Source: Niastella vici
Lineage (GTDB): Bacteria; Bacteroidota; Bacteroidia; Chitinophagales; Chitinophagaceae
DNA length: 64,000 nucleotides
Reading direction: 5' to 3'
NCBI RefSeq assembly: GCF_002077945.1
Contig: NZ_LVYD01000058.1
Coordinates: 186,001 to 250,000 of the forward strand
The notes below the pieces were generated by a model. The model had not been told where the DNA came from. It saw nothing but the letters and a program-made list of their open reading frames with translations, and made no database searches. The position numbers and the translations under genes were made by a program. This document shows positions 33,849-42,795 of the stretch, piece by piece. Position 1 is the stretch's first letter. The number at the start of each line of letters is the position of its first letter.

Positions 33849-34490
33849 TTACAAATGAAACAATCGGGTGTACGGAAAATAATCGATGCGTTCCAGATCG
33901 GCAAAAATGATGGCGGCATTGCGCAATTTGGCTTCCTCCAGCATCAGTTGCATGGCATTCTGGGAGTTGACTTCATCGAGGTGACTGAATGGCTCATCGA
34001 GCAAAAGAAAATCGAAAGGTTGCATTAATGCGCGAATAATGGCCACCCGTTGTTGTTCGCCATAGGAACAAATGCGGCTTTTTGATGATAGTTTATTCCC
34101 AATGCCCAGGCGTTGGGCCATTTCAGCGATCTTTTCAACAGGATGAAAAGGGTTCAGCTGCCGCTTCAGTTCAAGATTTTCAAAAACAGTTTGTTCAGGG
34201 AACAGCCGCATATTCTGAAAAACAATGCTCACATGATCTTTGCGATAGCCGGCAATATCTTCTGCTGAATAATTCCGCAGGTTCTGGTTGTTGTAAACAA
34301 TGTTGCCGCTGTACTCATTGCGCAGCCCATACAAAAAATGCATGAGCGAGGTTTTGCCGCTGCCTGAGGGCGCCACGATCTTTACATACTCTCCTTTCGA
34401 AAAGCTCAGGTCCCTTCGCCACACCTCCGAGGTGTGGCGGGGCGCTTCATCGAAATAAACCGGTAAGAGTTGTTGTAACTGAAGTTGCAT
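33849..34490 (-). CDS. ABC transporter ATP-binding protein with variant signature motif
   Basis: From ATG 34488-34490 the protein has 213 residues. An in-frame ATG at 34514 lies directly against the stem of the hairpin at 34517-34559 and leaves no room for a leader. Walker A is APSGSGKTS (residues 40-48), the Q-loop lies in VFQNMRLF, Walker B is FLLLDEPFSHLDE, and the switch His position reads AIIFADLERI, with no His. The signature loop reads CSYGEQQRVAI instead of LSGGQ, a variation seen in some small Bacteroidota ABC exporters. It pairs with the permease gene 9 bp behind. Confidence 0.88.
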   Translation of the reverse strand: MQLQLQQLLPVYFDEAPRHTSEVWRRDLSFSKGEYVKIVAPSGSGKTSLMHFLYGLRNEYSGNIVYNNQNLRNYSAEDIAGYRKDHVSIVFQNMRLFPEQTVFENLELKRQLNPFHPVEKIAEMAQRLGIGNKLSSKSRICSYGEQQRVAIIRALMQPFDFLLLDEPFSHLDEVNSQNAMQLMLEEAKLRNAAIIFADLERIDYFPYTRLFHL

Positions 34491-34516
34491 ATTGGCAATA
34501 TAATTACTAATCATGA

Positions 34517-34559
34517 AACAAGCCTGCCCTGGGGTGTTGATCCGGTGAGCAGGCTTGTT
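34517..34559 (-). terminator. terminator of the DUF4836 gene, abutting the ABC gene
   Basis: A perfect 11-bp stem AACAAGCCTGC (34517-34527) with 34549-34559 lies 22 bp past the stop of the DUF4836 gene and just before the ABC ATPase start. The T-run on the minus strand is short (GTTTCAT), so it may act as an attenuator for the ABC genes. Confidence 0.65.
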
Positions 34560-34580
34560 CTTTATTAAAAAAGTTATTGT

Positions 34581-36254
34581 TTATGGATGCAGAACAGTTT
34601 CAAGCGCTGCCAGGTTCGCTGTTACCGGGTCGCTGAACGGTACCCGCACATTGTACTGGTTGTTTATGGGATGCACTATTTTTTGAATGGCATCAAGGTA
34701 TTTGTTCAGTTGTTTCAGGCTGTTGGTGTTTTTATCGACCAGGTTTATTTCTGCTTCACCGGTATACGAATCATCTTTTTCGCCGGTGCTGGTCATGAAA
34801 ATATCCTGCCACATATTGATGGAAGCGTCCAGCGCAGCTTTGGTGTTACTGTCAGAAAACGCAGGCCCCACCCGCTTCAGCACTTCCTGTAAATTGATAT
34901 AGCCGCCAAAGGCATGGCCGCTGATACGGCTGGCGAAGGGAAACTGGTTAGTACCGCCGCCTTTTAAAAAGGCATTTACCTGCTCTGGCGAATTGCTTGC
35001 GGCAAACCAGTCGTTGCTCAGCTGAAAATGCACATTGCTGGCAAGGGGGCCAAAATCCTGCACCCTCGATTGCAAGATGTTGATCAGTTTATCAAAGGCC
35101 GGTTTATCATTGACCGAAGTTGCAAACAACACATTTGCGCTGGGCATATCGTCCTGCTTAATGGTTTGCTGATTGCCATCTTCGTCGGTAATGGTTAATT
35201 CCTGCGGCTTTATCTCAAAATCGCTTACCGATAACAGTACATCGCCTTTATTGGCTTTTACAAATTCATCGATGCTGGACCCCTCGCGGCCTAAAAAGCC
35301 ATTAACAAAACCATCTACGCCAGCCAGTTTGATCAGGTCTTTCAGGGCCGCGGGCGGATATTTCATGGCAAAAACAGCCACTACATTTTTGGAAGGAATG
35401 CGGTTGATGGTAGTTTCGCTTACTTTGCCCTCCGCATATTGCTTCAACATCTCTTTCAACTTCGTATTGTAGAAAGCCCTTGATTTAAAAGCGATCTTCC
35501 CATTCTCGAAATTGATGGCAGTGCCATAAGCATTGCCTTCGAACAATACACTGAGCCCGCTGATGAGTGATAAGTAGCCGCTGAGGCTGCCATAATATTG
35601 CTCGGCATTTACCCAGTAATGGATATCACCGGTTTCTTTCATCAGGGATACAAAGCGGTCATCGTTCAGCAGGTTGTTTTTGCGAGGCAGGTCGAACAAT
35701 TCCACTGCGAATTTTTGTAAGCTGTCTGTTGTAAAGGAAGATCCCTCAATAGGATCAGTAGGCCGTATAGGAGGGGAGGGAACATCCATGATGTATATAA
35801 AGCGGTTGTTGGTCCAGGCCACCAGGCTTCTGTGGCTGGTGTTCAAGATGTTTACATCGCCATCTTTAGATACCCTGCCGCCCTTATTAATTTTGGTAGC
35901 AAATGCTTCAAAGGCAGTTGCATTTTGCACGCCACCTTCAAACGCCATATACCCACCGCGCCCTTCTTTTTTTATAAAAAAAGCCAGGTCGCCTGTTATG
36001 TCGATGCCTGAATTAGCAGGGTCATCCAGTATTTGTTTGCCCAATGAATCGTTTTGCCGGGAGTACAGGTTTCTGAACCATTCGTTTTGTTGAATTTCCT
36101 GCCAGCTCACTTTTGAAGTAAGCGTTTTGGTATTAATGAGCACGGCTACTGATGCATCATTGGGTACGGCCATGCCTTTGTTGTCATGGCTGCAGGATAC
36201 AATGCCGGTAATTATTACTGATAGCAATAATAGGATTATAAGGTTACGTTGCAT
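34581..36254 (-). CDS. DUF4836 family lipoprotein (557 aa)
   Basis: From ATG 36252-36254 the protein begins MQRNLIILLLLSVIITGIVSCSH, a lipoprotein signal with the lipobox IVSC. The mature part is a large, soluble, beta/alpha domain of the Bacteroidota DUF4836 type (VPNDASVAVLINTKTLTSKVSWQEI at its start, then repeated two-fold units such as FASRISGHAFGGYINLQEVLKRV). The function of the family is unknown. It sits on the outer face of a membrane. The gene follows hisS by 25 bp, and the terminator behind it suggests that hisS and this gene end one transcript. Confidence 0.9.
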   Translation of the reverse strand: MQRNLIILLLLSVIITGIVSCSHDNKGMAVPNDASVAVLINTKTLTSKVSWQEIQQNEWFRNLYSRQNDSLGKQILDDPANSGIDITGDLAFFIKKEGRGGYMAFEGGVQNATAFEAFATKINKGGRVSKDGDVNILNTSHRSLVAWTNNRFIYIMDVPSPPIRPTDPIEGSSFTTDSLQKFAVELFDLPRKNNLLNDDRFVSLMKETGDIHYWVNAEQYYGSLSGYLSLISGLSVLFEGNAYGTAINFENGKIAFKSRAFYNTKLKEMLKQYAEGKVSETTINRIPSKNVVAVFAMKYPPAALKDLIKLAGVDGFVNGFLGREGSSIDEFVKANKGDVLLSVSDFEIKPQELTITDEDGNQQTIKQDDMPSANVLFATSVNDKPAFDKLINILQSRVQDFGPLASNVHFQLSNDWFAASNSPEQVNAFLKGGGTNQFPFASRISGHAFGGYINLQEVLKRVGPAFSDSNTKAALDASINMWQDIFMTSTGEKDDSYTGEAEINLVDKNTNSLKQLNKYLDAIQKIVHPINNQYNVRVPFSDPVTANLAALETVLHP

Positions 36255-36279
36255 ATCATCTGTTTGATTATGATCGAAC

Positions 36280-37656
36280 TCAAATAAATAACTTACTGGT
36301 AAGGTTGGCAACCGGAATAGTTTCCTGAATACCGGTCTTTAAGTTTTTAACAACACAGGTACCATTTTGTAATTCCTGGCTGCCAATAATTATTACAAAA
36401 CCAATATTTTTCTTTTCGGCATATTTGAACTGTTTATCCATTTTCGTGGGTTCGTGAAATAATTCGCAACGCACGCCCTGCTTGCGCAGCGATTGCATAT
36501 GCGAAAAGGCCATGGTGCTCTCATCAGCGCCCAGGTTAAAGAACAGCACCTGGGTGCCAATAGCCACGTTTTCGGGGAATAGCTGCAGTTCTTCCATTAC
36601 ATCATAAATGCGATCGACCCCGAAACTGATACCCACGCCCGGGATATTGGGCACACCAAACAGGCCGGTAAGATCATTGTAACGGCCGCCGCCGCCAATG
36701 CTGCCAATCTTAACGGTAGCCGGGGCCTTTGCTTCGAAAATTATGCCGGTATAATAATTAAGGCCGCGGGCCAGGGTGAAATCAAGAACAAGTGGAGAGT
36801 GCCGGTTGTCGATCTGGGAATTGTTATCCAGGTATTCCAGCTCTTCAATCCCTTTCTTCCCCGTTTCCAGGTGGCCGATCAGCGCGGTGATCTGCTGTAG
36901 TTTCTCCCTGTTGTTCCCGGTAATGTTCAGGTATTTTTCAATAGTGGAGATCTGTTCTTCGTTCAACCCCCGTTGTTCCAGTTCTGCTTTTACTTTGTCA
37001 AGGCCTATTTTATCGAGTTTGTCGATGGCGATGGTTATATCGATCATTTTATCGGCGCCGCCGCACAGCTCGGCCAGGGCGGCCAGTATCTTGCGGCTAT
37101 TAATGCGCAGTTCATATTGATCAATACCCAGTTGGGTGAATACATCATTATAGATGTTTGCGAGTTCCACTTCATTCAGCAGGGAATTGCTACCCACCAT
37201 GTCTGCATCGCATTGGTAGAATTCGCGATAGCGGCCTCGTTGGGGTCTATCTGCCCGCCATACCGGTTGTATCTGGTAACGTTTGAACGGAAAGGTGAGC
37301 TGCCCATGGTTCATGGCCACATAGCGGGCAAACGGAATGGTAAGGTCATATTTGAGGGCGCGTTCTGTAATACCTTTTACATTTTTTCCTTCCAGCACTT
37401 TTTCAAAATCGGCGCGGGCCTGTTGCTGTTTATCGGGATTATCGAGCCCATTATTAAGTATTCTGAAGATGAGTTTATCGCCTTCTTCCCCGTATTTGCC
37501 CATAAGCGTTTCGAGGTTCTCCATAGCCGGTGTTTCGAGCGGCTGAAATCCATACAATTCAAAAACGGTGCGAATGGTATTGAAAATATATTGACGTTTG
37601 CGAACCACTTCTGGCCCAAAATCTCTTGTACCCTGTGGTAGTGATGGTTTAGACAT
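36280..37656 (-). CDS. hisS: histidyl-tRNA synthetase
   Basis: The protein has 458 residues. Class II motif 1 lies around YRFQPLETPAMENL. Motif 2 is QIQPVWRADRPQRGRYREFYQCDAD. The histidine-binding HisA/HisB signatures are LDFTLARGLNYYTG and GIGGGGRYNDL-like GSIGGGGRYND. Motif 3 reads PGVGISFGVDRI. The anticodon-binding domain covers about 350-458. It charges tRNA-His. The start MSKPSLPQGTRDFGPE is typical. The gene precedes a DUF4836 gene and follows the LMW phosphatase gene, all leftward. Confidence 0.97.
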   Translation of the reverse strand: MSKPSLPQGTRDFGPEVVRKRQYIFNTIRTVFELYGFQPLETPAMENLETLMGKYGEEGDKLIFRILNNGLDNPDKQQQARADFEKVLEGKNVKGITERALKYDLTIPFARYVAMNHGQLTFPFKRYQIQPVWRADRPQRGRYREFYQCDADMVGSNSLLNEVELANIYNDVFTQLGIDQYELRINSRKILAALAELCGGADKMIDITIAIDKLDKIGLDKVKAELEQRGLNEEQISTIEKYLNITGNNREKLQQITALIGHLETGKKGIEELEYLDNNSQIDNRHSPLVLDFTLARGLNYYTGIIFEAKAPATVKIGSIGGGGRYNDLTGLFGVPNIPGVGISFGVDRIYDVMEELQLFPENVAIGTQVLFFNLGADESTMAFSHMQSLRKQGVRCELFHEPTKMDKQFKYAEKKNIGFVIIIGSQELQNGTCVVKNLKTGIQETIPVANLTSKLFI

Positions 37657-37711
37657 TATGCTGTTTTGCTAAGTTTAGTTGAATTAAGTTGTTTACTGCC
37701 GGCCGTTACTT

Positions 37712-38179
37712 CTACGGATTCAGCACCCGGTATTTATTGATGATTGTATCGCAAGCCTGGTCAATCATGGCAAACACTTCGTGATAACCGGGTTCGGTCC
37801 CGTACCAGGGATCGGGGACATCCATATTTTTACCGGGGTGCAGTTCATTCATCAGCAGATCAACTTTGCTGGCGTCAAAATCCTTTCGGGCAATACGCTG
37901 CATTTCATCGATCACATCTTCGGCCATGGCATAGATCTTATCGTATTGTTTAAAATCGGCCGCTGTAAAGCGGCGGGCGCGTTGATGGCTTATATCAATG
38001 CCGTTCAGGAGTGCCACCTTCTGCGACAACCGGTGTGGCGCTTCTCCCACATGATAGCCATTGGTGCCGGCGCTTTCGATGGTCCATAATAACCCTTCCT
38101 GTTCTGCCTTGTACTGCAAAATGCCTTCGGCGAGCGGACTTCTGCAAATATTGCCGAGGCAAACCATTAAAATCTTCAT
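37712..38179 (-). CDS. low-molecular-weight protein tyrosine phosphatase
   Basis: From ATG 38177-38179 the protein has 155 residues (MKILMVCLGNICRSPLAEG). The P-loop is Cys7-LGNIC-Arg13-Ser, the C(X)5R(S/T) signature. The general acid Asp lies in DVPDPWYGTEPGY, with the usual DPWYG motif near residue 123. A three-residue longer start at 38188 is possible but less typical. Enzymes of this family dephosphorylate tyrosine, or arsenate if they belong to ArsC (thioredoxin type). The length and DPWYG support a phosphatase. It lies upstream of hisS, with a 55-bp gap. Confidence 0.94.
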   Translation of the reverse strand: MKILMVCLGNICRSPLAEGILQYKAEQEGLLWTIESAGTNGYHVGEAPHRLSQKVALLNGIDISHQRARRFTAADFKQYDKIYAMAEDVIDEMQRIARKDFDASKVDLLMNELHPGKNMDVPDPWYGTEPGYHEVFAMIDQACDTIINKYRVLNP

Positions 38180-38347
38180 AGCCGGCAAAGATAATTGATA
38201 GTTTCTGGTTTGTTTCGATAGCTACCGGGAAGGGATTTTTATGGAAATCATTGCCTTTTGCATCTTATTTTTTGAATAAAGTCATGAAAACCGGGATTTT
38301 CGTAACGTGTTTATTTCTTATCTTGCCCGGACCCTAAATATGTACAA

Positions 38348-38581
38348 ATGGCATCGGAGTTTGATGACAAAAAGCAGAAGGCATATGTTAACAGAAGGGC
38401 GATCATGGACCTTGGAATGGGGATCATATATACCGGTATGGCGGTGTTGATGCTCTTTGCCCGCAAGTTTGGGTTAGATGCTGTGTTTTCTGCCCCTTTT
38501 AACTACATTTTCGGTGGCATTTGTTTGTTGTATGGCGGGTTCAGGATCTACCGCGGGATAAGGAAAAACTACTACCGGTAA
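38348..38581 (+). CDS. small conserved membrane protein (77 aa)
   Basis: The protein has two membrane helices (about residues 20-40, LGMGIIYTGMAVLMLFA, and 48-66, FNYIFGGICLLYGGFRIYRG) and a basic C-terminus (IRKNYYR). It is a Bacteroidota-type conserved protein without known function that commonly precedes a PstS-like lipoprotein and a TPR protein, as here. An ATG start with TATGTACAA just upstream is plausible. Gene distance to the PstS-like gene is 149 bp. Confidence 0.8.
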   Translation: MASEFDDKKQKAYVNRRAIMDLGMGIIYTGMAVLMLFARKFGLDAVFSAPFNYIFGGICLLYGGFRIYRGIRKNYYR

Positions 38582-38730
38582 AGCAGCATGTGAACGCCGT
38601 CAATAAAAGACCGGCCCTAACATTAATTGAAACAGGAAAACAAACTGGCTTAAACCGGTATTAAAATCTGGTTAAACCAACAGGTTTAAACGCGGCCTTG
38701 CCAGGCTTTGATAATTAAAGAAGATACAAG

Positions 38731-39666
38731 ATGAAATGGACAGGTTTAGCCCGACCGGTGTTCCGGATATTATTAGTAGCAGCAGGCATTAATTTATTCG
38801 CAACTGCATGTAGTTCGAACCGCCGCTCAGGGGGGGCCCAGGAAACTACAACCACTGGTACAATTCACATTAGTGTGGATGAAACCTTTAAGCCGGTGAT
38901 CGACTCTCAGATCAAAGTATTCGAATCTTTATATCCCGACGCGCATATTGTGGTACAATACAAACCGGAGGCCGAATGCCTGCGCGATCTGAATGTTGAC
39001 AGTGTTCGCATGGTTATTGTTACCAGAGGCCTGAGTGAAACTGAGGAAACTACGCTTACCAATAAATTGCAATTCAAGCCGGCATTTGGCCCCATTGCTT
39101 ATGATGCCATCGCGGTGATCGTGAACAACCAGGTAAAAGATACCCTGTTTTCGATGGAAGATATTCGCTCAATGGTAAAAGGCACCAGTGGTTATAAATA
39201 CAAAGTGCTGCTCGATGGAAAAACGGCTACCAGTACCGTAAGATATGTGGTAGATTCGCTGTTGAAGGGCCAGCCTTTGAGCGCTAACGTGGTGGCCGCA
39301 GCCAATTCGGAAGGGGTGATCGACTATGTATCAAAAAACCAGGATGCGATTGGTTTACTGGGTGTTAGCTGGATCGGTAATAAAGATGATACCACCCAGC
39401 GTAGTTTCTTAAAAAAAGTTAAAATTGCACAAATAGAGTGTAAGTCATGCGGGCAGTATGTTACTCCGGTTCAATATAATATAGCGTATAACAGGTATCC
39501 GATGATAAGGCCGCTGTATTATATTTTAAAGGAAAATTATGACGGGCTTGGCAACGGATTTGCTAATTTTCTTATCTACGAAAAAGGGCAGAAAATATTT
39601 AACCGGGCATATTTATTGCCTGCGAGAATGCGACTGTATTCGAGAAATGTGCAGATCAGTAATTAA
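38731..39666 (+). CDS. PstS-like phosphate-binding lipoprotein
   Basis: The protein has 311 residues. The signal (FRILLVAAGINLFATACSS) ends in a lipobox Cys. The mature domain is a PBP type II fold with TTGTIHISVDETFKPVIDSQ, the phosphate-site-like loop VTRGLSETEETTL, and GPIAYDAIAVIVN, as in PstS/SphX proteins. No pstC, pstA, pstB or phoU gene lies in the window, so it is not part of a standard Pst operon. In Bacteroidota such orphan PstS proteins sit beside a TPR protein and, often, exbB/exbD/tonB. It may scavenge phosphate or transfer it to a TonB system. That is inference. Confidence 0.87.
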   Translation: MKWTGLARPVFRILLVAAGINLFATACSSNRRSGGAQETTTTGTIHISVDETFKPVIDSQIKVFESLYPDAHIVVQYKPEAECLRDLNVDSVRMVIVTRGLSETEETTLTNKLQFKPAFGPIAYDAIAVIVNNQVKDTLFSMEDIRSMVKGTSGYKYKVLLDGKTATSTVRYVVDSLLKGQPLSANVVAAANSEGVIDYVSKNQDAIGLLGVSWIGNKDDTTQRSFLKKVKIAQIECKSCGQYVTPVQYNIAYNRYPMIRPLYYILKENYDGLGNGFANFLIYEKGQKIFNRAYLLPARMRLYSRNVQISN

Positions 39667-39722
39667 AATTAAATCACGGATTCCTAATACATTATAAAAC
39701 TTTAAAAAAATAGCGACTTACA

Positions 39723-41414
39723 ATGAGCAAGCGATTCATCAGTTTTGTAACCATGGTTGTACTGGGTAGCAATGTGCTATTTGCCCAGAGTGTGGAGCAG
39801 GGACGCAAGTTTCTCTATTACGAACGGTACAAAAGTGCCAGGGAGAATTTTGAAAAGGTCCTGGCTGCGAATCCGAATAATATCGATGCAACATACTGGC
39901 TGGGACAAACCATGCTTGAGCAAAAAGATACAGTAGCCGCCAAGGCCCTGTATAAGAAAGCCCTGGAACAAAATGGCAATGCCCCCCTCATACTGGTTGG
40001 TATGGGCGAATTAGAGTTGCGCGAAGGGAAGACCAACGACGCCCGCCAGCGTTTTGAAACCGCCATCTCTTTAACCAAAGGGAAAGAAGTGGAAGTGTTC
40101 AATGCCATTGGCCGCGCCAACGTGGATACAAAAGCAGGCGATGCCATGTATGCCATTGAAAAGCTGAACCTGGCTACCCAGATCAAAGGATTTAAAGATC
40201 CCGAGACCTACCTGATTATGGGCGATGCTTACCGTAAATTAATTGATGGAGGTAATGCCATCATTTCTTACAATAAAGCCCTCACGCTTGATCCCAAAAT
40301 GGCTGCGGTAAAATATAAGATCGGTAAAATTTATCTTACCCAGCGCAACACCGAGCTGTTCCTGACAAATTTCGATGAAGCCATCAAGCTCGATCCGGCT
40401 TATAAACCAGCTTATTTTGAACTGTTCTACTATTGGTATTACAGAGATGTAAACAAAGCCGCTCCTTACCTGGAAAGCTTTGCTTCCAATTCAGACCAGG
40501 GTCCTGAAACAGAATACCTGAAAACCGACTTCCTGTATGCTTCGGGCAAATTTGCAGAAGCAAAGGACAAGGCGAATGGTTTGATCACCCAGTATGGCGC
40601 AAAAGTGGAGCCCAGGATGTATAAAATGGTGGCCTATGTTTGCGATACCCTGAAGGATATGAGCTGCGCCAATAAATACATGGCCGATTATTTCGCCAAA
40701 CAGAATCCGGATGATGTGGTGTCTGCCGACTATGAAGAGATGGCCAACATTAACCTGAAAACGCCAGGTCAGGAAGCCCAGGCTTTTGTAAACCTGCAAA
40801 AAGCAATTGAAAAAGATACGGTTGTAGAAAATAAAGTAAAATACATCACCAAGGCTGCGGCCCTGGCCAAGAAAATGGGCGACCGCAAACAGGAAGCCAA
40901 CTGGCTGGGTGAAGCTTACAAGCTGAAGAAAGAGCCTTCACAAACCGATCTGTACAACTGGGGTTATGCTAACTACCAGGCTGCCAATTATGCTACTGCC
41001 GACAGCCTTTTCTGTGGTATTTATCAATCTAAATATCCCGACCAGATCTTTGGTTACCTGTGGTGCGCCCGTGCCAAACAGGCTATGGACACTGCCATGA
41101 CCACAGGAATTGCCGTTGCACCGTATGAAAAACTGGCTGAAATGGCTACCAAGCTCGATTCAGTAAAATTCAAATCGCAGATTATAAATTCGTACATGTA
41201 TTTGGCCCAATATTATAATGACGCTAAAAAAGATGCTAAAACAGCATTGTCATATGTGGAAAAGATTTTGGCCATCGATCCTTCGAATCAATTTGCCAAT
41301 GCGGCCAAACCTGCATTGCAGAAACAGCTTAGCAGACCGGCTCAACCGGCGCCTAAAAAACCGGCTGGTAGCGGCAGCACAACCTCAAAATCGGGTGGTG
41401 CGGCTAAAAAGTAA
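39723..41414 (+). CDS. TPR repeat protein, periplasmic (563 aa)
   Basis: The protein has 563 residues with a signal peptide (MSKRFISFVTMVVLGSNVLFAQS). Tandem TPR motifs follow from about residue 25 (YERYKSARENFEKVLAANPNNIDATYWLGQ, LKELRLEGKTND-like) to the end, giving at least eight repeats. Ala/Pro/Lys-rich low complexity at the C-terminus (RPAQPAPKKPAGSGSTTSKSGG) may anchor the protein to the envelope. TPR scaffolds bind partner proteins. The most likely partner is the adjacent PstS-like lipoprotein. A good terminator closes this transcript. Confidence 0.9.
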   Translation: MSKRFISFVTMVVLGSNVLFAQSVEQGRKFLYYERYKSARENFEKVLAANPNNIDATYWLGQTMLEQKDTVAAKALYKKALEQNGNAPLILVGMGELELREGKTNDARQRFETAISLTKGKEVEVFNAIGRANVDTKAGDAMYAIEKLNLATQIKGFKDPETYLIMGDAYRKLIDGGNAIISYNKALTLDPKMAAVKYKIGKIYLTQRNTELFLTNFDEAIKLDPAYKPAYFELFYYWYYRDVNKAAPYLESFASNSDQGPETEYLKTDFLYASGKFAEAKDKANGLITQYGAKVEPRMYKMVAYVCDTLKDMSCANKYMADYFAKQNPDDVVSADYEEMANINLKTPGQEAQAFVNLQKAIEKDTVVENKVKYITKAAALAKKMGDRKQEANWLGEAYKLKKEPSQTDLYNWGYANYQAANYATADSLFCGIYQSKYPDQIFGYLWCARAKQAMDTAMTTGIAVAPYEKLAEMATKLDSVKFKSQIINSYMYLAQYYNDAKKDAKTALSYVEKILAIDPSNQFANAAKPALQKQLSRPAQPAPKKPAGSGSTTSKSGGAAKK

Positions 41415-41458
41415 CGGTTAACAAACGGTAAACAAACAATTAATTGTATCATATTCAG

Positions 41459-41505
41459 CCCCCCAGGCGGATTTTTTTTAAAATCTGCCGGGGGGATTTT
41501 TATTT
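41459..41505 (+). terminator. terminator behind the TPR gene
   Basis: A long GC-rich stem (six C at 41459-41464 with six G at 41490-41495, then GGC/GCC and AT pairs, one bulged A) has an A/T-rich loop and is followed by ATTTTTATTTT. It lies 45 bp past the stop and separates this transcript from nuo. Confidence 0.92.
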
Positions 41506-41520
41506 TAATTCGTTAAGAAG

Positions 41521-41550
41521 TTGAAAATATAAAACCCTGTCTTATTTTTG
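41521..41550 (+). promoter_or_regulatory. promoter of the nuo operon
   Basis: A TTG at 41521-41523 and TATTTTTG at 41543-41550 are separated by 19 bp, exactly the Bacteroidota consensus. The nuoA ATG is 20 bp after the -7 element. Confidence 0.82.
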
Positions 41551-41570
41551 CGACTAAACCAAAACGGGTT

Positions 41571-41984
41571 ATGATTATGTACCTGTTACAAGTCCAAGTT
41601 TCCACCGTTGCCCATGATTCCGATAGTTCCTACTGGTATCTCCCTATTGCTATTCAATTAATTTTCGCAGTACTCTTTGTGGCGGTTATGATGGGTGTTA
41701 CCCACTGGCTGGGGCCCAAACGCAATACCGCCGATAAGCTGGAAACATTTACCAGTGGTATTAAAAGCCACGGTGATGCCCGGCAGCCTATGGCCATCAA
41801 GTACTTCCTGGTAGCGATCTTATTCGTATTATTCGATGTGGAGGTGATCTTTTTCTACCCCTACGCAGTAAATTTTAAAGAACTGGGTTGGAGCGGCTTT
41901 GGAGCTGTATTAATGTTCATTGCATTTTTTCTGTGCGGCTTTATATACATTATCAAGAAAGGAGCGTTAAAGTGGGAAGATTAA
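41571..41984 (+). CDS. nuoA: NADH-quinone oxidoreductase subunit A
   Basis: The protein has 137 residues with three membrane helices (about 20-42, 80-98 and 105-125). The loop KLETFTSGIKSHGDARQPMAIKYFLVAILFVLFDVEVIFFYP holds the conserved NuoA motif around Asp-Val-Glu in FDVEVIF. The family usually has Cys at the TSGI position and here it is Ser, which is known in some Bacteroidota. NuoA is a membrane-arm subunit beside the quinone cavity. It starts the complex I operon. A second in-frame ATG lies at 41577. Confidence 0.96.
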   Translation: MIMYLLQVQVSTVAHDSDSSYWYLPIAIQLIFAVLFVAVMMGVTHWLGPKRNTADKLETFTSGIKSHGDARQPMAIKYFLVAILFVLFDVEVIFFYPYAVNFKELGWSGFGAVLMFIAFFLCGFIYIIKKGALKWED

Positions 41985-42125
41985 TATGATAATGTGATAA
42001 TTAGCTAATGTGCTAATGCTTTTTAATACCGGGTGCAGAAACATATGATTATGCCGGTTGTTATAGTAATATAGCATGTTATTCATTATCAAATTATCAA
42101 ATTAACGCTTTATCAAATTAAAATT
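41985..42125. repeat. nuoA-nuoB intergenic direct and inverted repeats
   Basis: The left part (41985-42020) repeats GATAATGT/GCTAATGT words. The right part (42088-42122) repeats TATCAAATTA words about every 9 bp. The two parts are complementary, so the transcript can fold back on itself. No gene is seen, although nuoA and nuoB are normally close together. Confidence 0.6.
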
Positions 42126-42704
42126 ATGGCACGTCCTGTTCAATATAATATCTACGGTCAAACCGATGTGAAACTGGTTAAGGAAGGTCCTGAAGGTTAC
42201 ATGGGCGAAGGTTTTTTTGGAACCACCCTCGATAAAGTGGTTGGGCTGGCCCGGAAAAACTCCATATGGCCACTGCCTTTTGCCACTTCCTGTTGCGGAA
42301 TTGAATTTATGGCCACCATGGCATCGCATTACGATCTGGCCCGGTTCGGATCTGAGCGTGTGGGCTTTTCGCCCCGCCAATGCGACCTGTTGATGGTAAT
42401 GGGTACCATTGCCAAAAAAATGGCGCCCGTTGTAAAACAGGTATATTTGCAGATGGCAGAACCCCGTTGGGTGCTGGCCATGGGTGCCTGCGCCAGTAGC
42501 GGCGGCATTTTTGATACCTACAGCGTTTTACAGGGTATTGACCAAATCATTCCTGTAGATGTATATGTACCTGGTTGTCCTCCCCGGCCTGAAGCTGTTA
42601 TCGATGGCATCATCAAAATTCAGGAGTTGGTAGGAAACGAAAGCTTGCGCAGAAGGAACAGCGATAAGTATAAACAATTAATGGAGAGCTACGGTATTCA
42701 ATAA
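42126..42704 (+). CDS. nuoB: NADH-quinone oxidoreductase subunit B
   Basis: The protein has 192 residues. The N2 4Fe-4S cluster ligands are visible: the Cys pair in TSCCGIEFMA, a third Cys in MGACASSGG, and the fourth in VPGCPPRPEA. NuoB carries the terminal cluster N2, which reduces the quinone. The protein is complete. It lies 141 bp behind nuoA across a repeat-bearing spacer and 91 bp ahead of nuoC. Confidence 0.98.
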   Translation: MARPVQYNIYGQTDVKLVKEGPEGYMGEGFFGTTLDKVVGLARKNSIWPLPFATSCCGIEFMATMASHYDLARFGSERVGFSPRQCDLLMVMGTIAKKMAPVVKQVYLQMAEPRWVLAMGACASSGGIFDTYSVLQGIDQIIPVDVYVPGCPPRPEAVIDGIIKIQELVGNESLRRRNSDKYKQLMESYGIQ

Positions 42705-42795
42705 CCCCCGGTTTTCGCCTGTTGGCGAAGCAGGGCAGAAGCCGTAATTGTCATTTTAACTATAAAAAACAAATTCCTCTTACAGGGGATGGGGT

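Noticed and set aside
36973-37641. 222-codon open frame on the plus strand
   Set aside because: It is opposite hisS, which has intact class II synthetase motifs, so it is a shadow.
41985-42125. Possible small gene between nuoA and nuoB
   Set aside because: Only short frames made of simple repeats are present.
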